Assembly (NCBI GenBank): GCA_964568075.1
Contig: CAZMOM010000023.1
Location: 1 to 51,516, forward strand
DNA length: 51,516 nt
Source of the DNA: MnTg04 sp964568075
GTDB taxonomy: Bacteria > Pseudomonadota > Gammaproteobacteria > Steroidobacterales > MnTg04
Direction of reading: 5' to 3'
A program made the position numbers and the translations under genes. The notes beneath the pieces are model-generated. The model saw nothing but the letters and a program-made list of their open reading frames with translations. It was not told where the DNA came from and did no database searches. Below are positions 36,153-43,654 of this stretch, one piece after another; the stretch's first letter is position 1; every line of letters starts with the position of its first letter.

Positions 36153-36516
36153 ACCTGCTCTCCTTGAGCCTGTAGCTACACATTCTACTATTCCCGCGAC
36201 CTTATCACCTTCTTCGCCGGTCGATGGACTCCCTGCAAATCTAATCCGGCGACCGCTTCCGCGTGCAGACAGCCGGACCGTCGTCGGTAGAAAATACCGC
36301 GGCATCGTCGGGACCGGTACTCCAATTGTTGGCGGGTTTCCGATCACTCACCGAGTCACGAACGATTGGCATTGAAGCCGCCCTGGAATCCGGGTCGGGC
36401 AAAAGGCCACCCAAATCTACGGGCTGGCGCCGTGCCTGAAGCAGAATATGGTAAGGCGGCAGCGGGTCAGGGCCCATAGCCATGGCCAGAGTCTGCCGGT
36501 CACGAACAACCCGTTT
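36153..36516. other. Intergenic region, no convincing gene
   Basis: This 364-bp stretch lies between the alkB stop and the CtlX-like start. An 80-codon minus-strand frame at 36241-36483 is Pro/Asp-rich, with no ribosome site and no recognisable domain; I treat it as chance. It should contain the promoter of the CtlX-thioesterase operon. No terminator-like hairpin for alkB was spotted. Confidence 0.5.
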
Positions 36517-37647
36517 TCACCCGGTGTTGATTCGGCTCATGTCGCCGTCGGCCAGCGCCAGCACTTTGGGATCCATGATCTTGTGCCATAACCAGGGTAG
36601 GTAAGCGACCAGAAACATCCCGACGTATCCCGATGGCAGTTGGGGCGCATCGTCCAAATGTCTCAGGGACTGATAGCGCCGGGTCGCTTGGTGATGGTGG
36701 TCGGAATGCCGCTCCAGGTGAAACAACAAAATATTCGATGCGACGTGATTCGCATTCCACGAATGCCTCGGCTGACACATTTCATAATGCCCGTCCGGCA
36801 ACTTCTGCCTGAGCAGACCGTAATGCTCGACGTAGTTCGCCCCCGTCAGTTGAAACCACGCGACCGGCGCCTGTAGCAACAGAAAAAGCAGCGCCAAAGG
36901 ACCAAAAAACCAGGTCAGAAGGCCATACAAGACAGCCGATACCGTTAATGACTGGAGGATAATATTTTGCACGGTCCACGGACTTTTATTCTTCCTTGCC
37001 AGACGGTTTTTCTCAAGCGACCAGCCGCGCCGTTTTCCGCCGGGAATTTCACGCATGGCAAAACGATAAATGCTTTCACCATATCGAGCGCTGGCCGAAT
37101 CTTCCGGCGTTGCCACCTGAGCGTGGTGTCCGGAATTGTGCTCTATATTGAAATGAGCGTAAGCGGGCACCACCAGAATAATTTTGGCGAGGTTTTTTTC
37201 CAGTGCCGTGTTCTTGTGGCCGAGTTCGTGCCCGGTGTTGATCGCCATGCCGTTTACCAGCCCCGTGGTCAACACCAGCCCGAGAAACCCGAACCAGCCT
37301 GTTCCAACTGCCGATATGAACCAGACGACGCCAATCAAGGTTATGAAATGCATCGAAACGGCCGCGTAAGTCAGATATCGGTAGTACCGATCTTCTTCCA
37401 GTTGCGGGACGATCTGCTCCGGCGGATTTCTTTCGTCCTCGCCGAGGTAATGATCCAAAAACGGTACGAGCGTATAAATCAGCAGGACGGGAATCCATAT
37501 CGTCCACTCTAAATCGCTGATCAAGACCAGGGCGATTCCCAACAAGGGCACGAGCGGGAAAAAGGACGCGATCATCCAGTCGTAACGCCTGGAGTCCTGG
37601 TAACTTAGCAGTCCATGTTCGGGGTGCGTAATCGTGTAGGTGCGCAT
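36517..37647 (-). CDS. alkB: Alkane 1-monooxygenase
   Basis: A 376-residue integral-membrane diiron enzyme that hydroxylates the terminal carbon of n-alkanes. Six membrane segments are seen. The histidine motifs are in order: HELGHK (140-145), EHNSGHH (169-175), NYVEHYGL (271-278, the AlkB signature) and LERHSDHHHQATRRYQ (311-326). It needs rubredoxin and its reductase, which are not in this window. It is monocistronic here. The gene suggests that the organism can use medium- or long-chain alkanes. Confidence 0.96.
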   Translation of the reverse strand: MRTYTITHPEHGLLSYQDSRRYDWMIASFFPLVPLLGIALVLISDLEWTIWIPVLLIYTLVPFLDHYLGEDERNPPEQIVPQLEEDRYYRYLTYAAVSMHFITLIGVVWFISAVGTGWFGFLGLVLTTGLVNGMAINTGHELGHKNTALEKNLAKIILVVPAYAHFNIEHNSGHHAQVATPEDSASARYGESIYRFAMREIPGGKRRGWSLEKNRLARKNKSPWTVQNIILQSLTVSAVLYGLLTWFFGPLALLFLLLQAPVAWFQLTGANYVEHYGLLRQKLPDGHYEMCQPRHSWNANHVASNILLFHLERHSDHHHQATRRYQSLRHLDDAPQLPSGYVGMFLVAYLPWLWHKIMDPKVLALADGDMSRINTG

Positions 37648-38066
37648 TCATCCTCCTCGCCGGCCCGGTTTGGCTTCGTCGGACTCGTACATTTCAACCA
37701 ACGGGTAGGGACAAACAGATTATACGCCCGCTATGGCGGTATCACGTCCTATTTGCAACTGGCTGAATTTTCTGCAAAATACAGCACATATCCGCCCGTG
37801 GACAGCGTCAGTCGGGATGACAATGATGTCAAAGTGCGACTATCGTCACCTATGCACCCCCGGCACAATGCGACAATCGGCCTGATTCATGGCATCGACT
37901 GACATCAAATGGCTAGAAAGCAAAGATTGACATTGCCGCTATCGACGAAGGCGACCTTGCTCCATTTTATCGCTCGTGCACGCGCCGTGTTCGATGAATT
38001 CGGTCGAGCGCCGACACATGCGATCGCAGATTTGAAATAAAGTGAGATAAATGAGGCTGACTGACT
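37648..38066. other. Divergent intergenic region with a small doubtful frame
   Basis: This 419-bp stretch lies between alkB and the DUF11 protein. It holds no convincing gene. A plus-strand frame at 37909-38040 (ATG to TAA, 43 codons, with LLHFIARARAVFDEFG) has plausible composition but no Shine-Dalgarno site or recognisable family. Just upstream of the DUF11 start, a short in-frame ATG at 38051 ends at a TAG. Confidence 0.4.
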
Positions 38067-41000
38067 TTGAGTAGTGGTTACAACATAATCCGGCGAGGCC
38101 GCAGTCGCATTGCAATGGCGGTTGTTACTCTGGTCCTGCTGGGCGCCGCCATTGGCGCCGAAGCGGCCACAATCTCCGGGACGGTTTACACCGACGAGGG
38201 CGTGACGAATGCCGGGGCCGGGCTCACGGTGCGGCTGATCGTCAACGGCGTCGACCTCGGCAACAACTCGACCGACGCGAGCGGCGCCTACTCCATCACG
38301 GCGTCGATCAATTCCGGCGACGCCTACCTGGTGTATGTCGACAATGCTGTCTTGCTGGACGGGACCACGGTGGGCGTCTCGGACGGCGCCGATCATGCCG
38401 GGTTCGATATCTACGCCGATCACGTCATCCTTCACCATGAAGGCGCAGCGAGCATCACCAACGCCGACATGGATACCGCCAAGGGCGCTTTCATCGACGT
38501 TGAGATCGAGTACTCGGTCGGCGCCGGGGCCCTGACGGTCCCGACGCCCAACGAGCTCTACGTACCCTCCGGCCACACGTTTGCCCCCGGCGGGAACGTC
38601 ACCACCTACGACGTTGAGATCCTCGGCACCATCGACGGCGGTGCGAACACGCTCACCATCGAAAGGCACTGGCTTGCCTCCGCCGGTGCGTTCACCGCCG
38701 GCACCTCCACGGTGGAGTTCACCGACAACGACGCCACGTTCACGCCCGGGACCTCCGCTTACAACGACGTGACGGTGAATCTCACCAACGGAGCGCAAAC
38801 TCTGACCCTGGGTTCGGCGCTGGACGTGGACGGTGATCTCACCGTCACGGTCGGTGAGCTGGATGTCTCGGCGTCTAACTATGCCGTCAACGTGGGCGGC
38901 GACTTCGAAAACAGACAAATCTTCACTGCCCGGAGCGGAGCCGTGACCTTCGACGGCACGGGGCAGTCGATCCTGGGATCGACCACGTTCTATAACCTGA
39001 CCAAAATCGTAGCCGTCGCCGACACTCTCACTATTCGAAGCATCCCTCCATCTACACTGACCATCAATGGCACGGTGACCTTGAACGGCGCGGCGGGGAA
39101 CCTGCTCAGCCTGCGTTCCGACACCCCGGGCACCCGCTGGAACTTCAACGTCAGTGCCGGCGCCACCAAGGCAATCGACTACGTGGATGTTCAGGACTCG
39201 GATGCATCGGGTTCTGACGCGATCCAGAAGCCGATCGGGCCAAGCAATTCAGTGGACAGCGGCAATACGATTGACTGGTTTCTCGACCCGATCATCACCC
39301 TCAGCAAGAGCGCCGACGTCACCACGGCCATACCGGGCGATACCATCACCTACACCCTCACCTACGGCAACACGGGGCCCGGCGACGCCACCAACCTGGT
39401 GATCACCGACACCATCCCGGCCAACACCACCCTGGTCCCCGGCAGCATTAGCGGCGGCGGGACGGAGAGCGGCGGCATCATCACCTGGAATCTTGGGCCG
39501 TTGCTGGCCGGGCAAATTAATCGAACCGTGACTTTTGCCGTCACGGTCGACGCCGGTGTATTGGCGGGGGTTGTTATCGACAATGACGCGACCGCAAATT
39601 TCGACGATTCCGGCGGTGCATCTCAAACACCCGTCACATCCAACACGCTTAACGTAACCGTGGAACAGGTCGGTGGGGTCTCGGTGGAATCGGACCAATT
39701 TCAATCCGTGAACTCGTCAACCGGTACCCAAGTCAGCTACACCTTCACGGTAACCAATACGGGAAATGGCAATGACGAGTTCGATCTGAGCTTACAGAAA
39801 AGCGGTCCGGCATTCTTTCTTCCCTCGGATCTCCTCGACGCGACTGGTACTCTCCTGATGGCACAGGACACCGATGGCGATGGCACCTGGGATTTCGTCG
39901 ACCCCACCTTTGACTTCGATGCGGACGGATTGCCCGACACGGGGACCCTGGCAGCCGCTGCCACGCTGGATGTGATTCTCCGTCTGTCAGTGCCTCCCGG
40001 AACGAACCCTGGGGACCAGGACATCACCTCCCTGGTTGCCGCCTCGCACTTTGACCCTGTCAGTGACCAGGCGACGGCGACTACCACTGCGATATCGCCT
40101 TTCGTCGCACCTGTAATTTTGTTCACGAAAAGCGATACCCCCGACCCGGCGCTTTCGAACTCGGCAGTCACCTATACGTTGAGCTATATTAACATGGGAA
40201 ACCAACAGGTAACCGGTCTGGTTATCGTGGACAGCATTCCGGCAGGCGTAACGTTTGTCGCTGGCAGTGCCTTCGCCGAGGTCGGCGTAACCATCGAGTT
40301 TTCCATCAATAACGGTGCAACATGGGGCGCCGAGCCTGCCGACCCCACTACGGTCACTGATATTCGCTGGACAGTGGGCACGCTCAAGAAAAATACCGGT
40401 ATGCAAACGGCGGGCTTCATGGTTCAACCTGATATCGCTCTACCGGATGGCAGTATCGTGGAAAACAGCGCCACGATTAGCGGTAATGCGTTATCCGTTA
40501 TCACCGCGACGGCGACCACCACCATTGAGGCGGCTGTCGCGTTTACCGACAGCACCAAAACGGTAACGCCCACACTGGCAAGCCCGGGCGCTACGCTGTT
40601 CTACACGATTTTTGTGACCAACAGCGGGGCCGCTGCGGGAACGAACGTCGTCGTCACCGACTTGTTACCTCTCGAAACAAGCTATGTGCCAGGCTCCATT
40701 ACCGGCGCGGGGGCAGATGACAGCGGGGCTCCCACCCTGGTCTGGAACCTGGGAGTGGTCCCGGCCGGAACGACTATAGGGCCTCTGACCTATCAGCTTG
40801 TCGTCGACAACCCGGTCGCAGCCGGCACTTTTTTTATCGAGAACATGGCGAGTATAGACAGCACTGAGACGCTCCTCGTCAATACGACCAAAGCCACCAC
40901 CGTGCTCACCGGCGCACCGTTGTTCTCCAACAGCATCAAGACCGCCCAAGATTTGGATGCGGGATCTCTGCTGGTTGGAGATACCATCGAATATCGCGTT

Positions 41001-42827
41001 GACGTGATCAATACCGGCGACATGAACGCCACGGGTGTGGTGGTCACGGATATTGTTCCGACCGATACAACCTATGTCCCGGGTTCCATCACCGGGGCCG
41101 GCGCCGACGATTCTGCGGCTCCAAACCTGAGTTGGAATATCGGCAATCTGGCGGTTGGGGTTCCATCGATCATCACCTTCCGCGCGACTGTCAATGGCGG
41201 CGTCCCGGTCGGGACACCGATAAGCAACCTGGCGCAGATCGTAAGCGATCAAACCGCTACGATATCCACTGCACCGGTTATCAACACGGTCGGTGGCGGC
41301 ATTACAGGCTCTATTCAGAGCACCAACCCCATTGTGCCGGGCGCGACCGTGCTGATCACGATCGCGGACGCCGATCTGAATACCGATAGCGCGACGCTGC
41401 AAAGTTTCTCCGAAACCACAACCAATACCGTGACCGGGGAGACCGAATTATTGCTCTATACGGAAACCGGGCCAAATACGGGCACCTTCGAAGCGACGGT
41501 GTCAACCGTCTTCGGGATCGTTGCGGGTACCGATGATGATGGGATCTTCAACGTCCAGGCGGGTGATACTCTAGAAACCACCTATAACGATGCGCTGACC
41601 AGTTCGGGAGCACCGGGAACCGCGACGGCAACGACTATCGTCACCAGTCCCGGCGTTACCGGGACACTAGTCTCCACCACGCCGATCAATCCGGGCGATC
41701 CCGTCACGATTACCCTGACGGATGCCGATCTTGATGTTGATCCGGGCGTCGCGGAAACAATCATTCTAACCACCACCAACTCAGTCACTGGAGAGAGCGA
41801 AGCGCTCGTTTATACCGAAACCGGCGTCAATACCGGGGTTTTTACCGCGACCGTCGCCACCGTATTTGGAATCGTTGCCGGAACCGACGATGACGGCACC
41901 TTCAATGTGCAGGCCGACGACAGTTTGAGCAGCATTTATAACGATGCACTAACCGCCACTGGAGGCTCTGGCGTGGCGGTAGCCACAACCGATGTATTGA
42001 GTGCGGGGGTCTCCGGCACAATCTCGTCTACGCCAACGATTTTTCCCTTTGATGTCGTTGCCTTTACGCTGACCGACGCCGATCTGAATACCGACCCGGG
42101 CCTCGCCGAAACAATCATTCTAACCACTATCAACTCAGTCACTGGAGAGAGCGAAGCACTCGTCTATACTGAAACCGGCGTCAATACAGGGATTTTTACT
42201 GCAACTGTCGCCACCGTATTTGGAACCGCCGCGGGAACCGACGATGATGGCACCTTTAATGTACAGGCCGGCGACAGTCTGACCACCACTTACAACGATG
42301 CGATCAGCAACACCGGCGGACCGGCAACGGAAATCGCCACAACGAATGTTTTGGCCGGTGTGGCGGATATACAAATCACAAAAATCGTATCCACACTTGA
42401 AGATCCGGTAAACGGAGCGACTAATCCGAAAGCGATACCGGGAGCGACCGTTCTGTATACGATCCAGGTGACAAATTCCGGTAACGGCCTCGCTGATGCC
42501 GACAGCGTGATTATCACCGAACCGATTCCCGCGAATGCGGCGCTGCGCGTCATCGATTTCGATGGCACCAATGCCGGTCCGGTCGCCTTCGTCGACGGCA
42601 CACCGGCCAGCGGACTCACTTACACGTTCGTGGCCCTTGGTGATCCGGGCGACGATATCGAATTCTCCAATGACGGCGGTAGCACCTACACCTATACGCC
42701 GGTACCGGATGCGAACGATGTCGACACGGCCGTCACCCACATGCAGGTCAATTTGAAAGGCTTCTTCCTCTTTTCAAGCCCTGCGGATCCGAACTTCGAA
42801 GTGTTGTTCAAGAACATTGTCCAGTAG
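38067..42827 (+). CDS. Large secreted surface protein with DUF11 and tandem repeats
   Basis: A 1586-residue exported protein. After a basic N-terminus a signal peptide (IAMAVVTLVLLGAAIGAEA) leads into a Cna-B-like sandwich (ISGTVYTDEGVTNAGAGL). The region to about 400 is built of short beta strands. DUF11 domains begin near 408, 690, 825 and 950, each with the signature of type YTLTYGNTGPGDATNLVITDTIP, and a fifth lies near 1430. Residues about 1077-1430 are three 118-residue repeats. The C-terminus ends DPNFEVLFKNIVQ, a tail motif repeated in remnants downstream. The start is the TTG at 38067, giving a good n-region; the Met at 38115 is an alternative. It is likely an adhesin or extracellular matrix protein. 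Confidence 0.85.
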   Translation: MSSGYNIIRRGRSRIAMAVVTLVLLGAAIGAEAATISGTVYTDEGVTNAGAGLTVRLIVNGVDLGNNSTDASGAYSITASINSGDAYLVYVDNAVLLDGTTVGVSDGADHAGFDIYADHVILHHEGAASITNADMDTAKGAFIDVEIEYSVGAGALTVPTPNELYVPSGHTFAPGGNVTTYDVEILGTIDGGANTLTIERHWLASAGAFTAGTSTVEFTDNDATFTPGTSAYNDVTVNLTNGAQTLTLGSALDVDGDLTVTVGELDVSASNYAVNVGGDFENRQIFTARSGAVTFDGTGQSILGSTTFYNLTKIVAVADTLTIRSIPPSTLTINGTVTLNGAAGNLLSLRSDTPGTRWNFNVSAGATKAIDYVDVQDSDASGSDAIQKPIGPSNSVDSGNTIDWFLDPIITLSKSADVTTAIPGDTITYTLTYGNTGPGDATNLVITDTIPANTTLVPGSISGGGTESGGIITWNLGPLLAGQINRTVTFAVTVDAGVLAGVVIDNDATANFDDSGGASQTPVTSNTLNVTVEQVGGVSVESDQFQSVNSSTGTQVSYTFTVTNTGNGNDEFDLSLQKSGPAFFLPSDLLDATGTLLMAQDTDGDGTWDFVDPTFDFDADGLPDTGTLAAAATLDVILRLSVPPGTNPGDQDITSLVAASHFDPVSDQATATTTAISPFVAPVILFTKSDTPDPALSNSAVTYTLSYINMGNQQVTGLVIVDSIPAGVTFVAGSAFAEVGVTIEFSINNGATWGAEPADPTTVTDIRWTVGTLKKNTGMQTAGFMVQPDIALPDGSIVENSATISGNALSVITATATTTIEAAVAFTDSTKTVTPTLASPGATLFYTIFVTNSGAAAGTNVVVTDLLPLETSYVPGSITGAGADDSGAPTLVWNLGVVPAGTTIGPLTYQLVVDNPVAAGTFFIENMASIDSTETLLVNTTKATTVLTGAPLFSNSIKTAQDLDAGSLLVGDTIEYRVDVINTGDMNATGVVVTDIVPTDTTYVPGSITGAGADDSAAPNLSWNIGNLAVGVPSIITFRATVNGGVPVGTPISNLAQIVSDQTATISTAPVINTVGGGITGSIQSTNPIVPGATVLITIADADLNTDSATLQSFSETTTNTVTGETELLLYTETGPNTGTFEATVSTVFGIVAGTDDDGIFNVQAGDTLETTYNDALTSSGAPGTATATTIVTSPGVTGTLVSTTPINPGDPVTITLTDADLDVDPGVAETIILTTTNSVTGESEALVYTETGVNTGVFTATVATVFGIVAGTDDDGTFNVQADDSLSSIYNDALTATGGSGVAVATTDVLSAGVSGTISSTPTIFPFDVVAFTLTDADLNTDPGLAETIILTTINSVTGESEALVYTETGVNTGIFTATVATVFGTAAGTDDDGTFNVQAGDSLTTTYNDAISNTGGPATEIATTNVLAGVADIQITKIVSTLEDPVNGATNPKAIPGATVLYTIQVTNSGNGLADADSVIITEPIPANAALRVIDFDGTNAGPVAFVDGTPASGLTYTFVALGDPGDDIEFSNDGGSTYTYTPVPDANDVDTAVTHMQVNLKGFFLFSSPADPNFEVLFKNIVQ
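41296..42357 (+). repeat. Three tandem 354-bp coding repeats
   Basis: Three in-frame copies of a 118-codon unit inside the DUF11 protein gene. Each carries a motif of the type TITLTDADLDxDPG, YTETGVNTGxFTATVATVFG and GTDDDGTFNVQAGDSL. Units 2 and 3 are nearly identical at DNA level over their middle part (for example around 41752 and 42106, exactly 354 bp apart), while unit 1 is more diverged. This points to a recent duplication and a site where copy number may vary. Confidence 0.85.
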
Positions 42828-42843
42828 CTGCTGCGCATCATAG

Positions 42844-43203
42844 GCTTGCCCATTTTGTGGCCGTTTTCTCGGCGCGACCGTCGGCGAAACGGGCGAGGAT
42901 GCAGCCGCTACCGGCGATCTCGACATCACCGATAACATAGTCATCAACGGTAATGCCGTGAGTTCAACCATCATCGATGCGAATGCGATCGATTGTGTAT
43001 TCGATATCCTGGGTAGCAGTGCCACGTTCTCTAATCTGAGCATTCGCGACGGCAATGTGAACGACAGCCGTGGCGGTATCGCGCTCGATGGCACCGACCC
43101 GGCGGTTACCGACATCCGCATCAGCCCCAAGGGGATTTTCGCAGAATCCGGCGGGGGCGGCGATCCGAATTTCGAGGTGCGGTTTAAAGGCATCGTTCTA
43201 TAG
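42844..43203 (+). pseudogene. Remnant of a beta-helix surface protein
   Basis: Right after the DUF11 gene, an open frame with no start codon (it begins after a TAG at 42841-42843) encodes FLGATVGETGEDAAATGDLDI, TDNIVINGN and STIIDANAIDCVFDILG. This is the characteristic run of right-handed beta-helix proteins of the CSLREAI/choice-of-anchor type. It then changes to a tail DIRISPKGIFAESGGGGDPNFEVRFKGIVL. The last 13 residues closely match the end of the DUF11 protein. The front of the gene and most of the helix are missing, so this is a decayed fragment or a 3' cassette. Confidence 0.7.
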
Positions 43204-43234
43204 CGCAACAACTGCGCATCGCATGCTACTTGTG

Positions 43235-43309
43235 TCTGGCGCATTCCTGCCATCGCCAGGCGTGGGAACTCCCGAGTTCGATGTCGATTTCCGGGTTCGC
43301 GTTAATTAA
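43235..43309 (+). pseudogene. Third C-terminal tail remnant
   Basis: A frame of 24 codons ending TPEFDVDFRVRVN and a TAA. It matches the end motif of the two preceding units (DPNFEVxFKxIVx) in length and pattern, and matches even better the RFRVRVN ends common in DUF11-type proteins. It has no start or body of its own. Confidence 0.5.
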
Positions 43310-43412
43310 AGAGACTGAACAATTAACTGGCAACTGCGATTGATCCGCGCATGCCACAGTAGATTAGTCCATGCCTGCTTAATTCGCCGCGAAGCGCGGA
43401 TCCCGGCTGAGG

Positions 43413-43521
43413 GCTCGGACGACTGAGGGCAGGTCTGGAGCGAAACCCATAGCCGCTGTGCTATGGGTTGAGTGAAGGCCAAGCTCGGGTGTTCGAGAAC
43501 CAGCCAGGGCCGCGATAGGCG
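43413..43521. repeat. Third copy of the dispersed intergenic repeat (inverted)
   Basis: Reverse complement and diverged copy of the core found at 25076-25182. Shared blocks include CTATCGCGGCCCTGGC, CTTCACTCAACCCATAGC, a hairpin with GCTATGGGT, and CGCTCCAGACCTGCCCTCAG. Its own hairpin (43445-43468) has the same stem with a different loop. It stands between the surface-protein remnants and the terminator of the second TonB receptor. Confidence 0.8.
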
Positions 43522-43561
43522 GTGAAATAAGCGGGCTATAAGTCAGTCAGGTTGCGACAAT

Positions 43562-43594
43562 AAAAAAAAGCCCCGCTCGGTGAGCGGGGCTTTT
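43562..43594 (-). terminator. Rho-independent terminator of the TonB receptor gene
   Basis: The 9-bp stem GCCCCGCTC (43570-43578) and GAGCGGGGC (43582-43590) has an eight-base A-run on its left side, which becomes a U8 tract on the minus strand. It follows the stop codon of the minus-strand receptor gene by about 60 bp. Confidence 0.92.
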
Positions 43595-43654
43595 CAGAAT
43601 CCGGAGGCTGTTCGAACAGCCTCCATCATCCTGTTTCTACTCGAACGCGAAACC

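Noticed and set aside
36241..36483. Minus-strand frame of 80 codons between alkB and the CtlX-like gene
   Set aside because: No ribosome site, no domain, biased Pro/Asp/Arg content expected from chance in GC-rich DNA.
37615..37902. Plus-strand frame of 95 codons upstream of the DUF11 gene
   Set aside because: It begins inside the alkB 5' end on the other strand and lacks a Shine-Dalgarno site and any recognisable feature.
37905..38918. Minus-strand frame of 337 codons under the start of the DUF11 gene
   Set aside because: It is antisense to the strongly GC-biased DUF11 coding region and shows no domain or start site; its VGGVDR-type repeats mirror the Asp/Thr-rich sense protein.
40665..41402. 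Minus-strand frame of 245 codons within the DUF11 gene
   Set aside because: Shadow of the DUF11 repeats, with no recognisable protein features.
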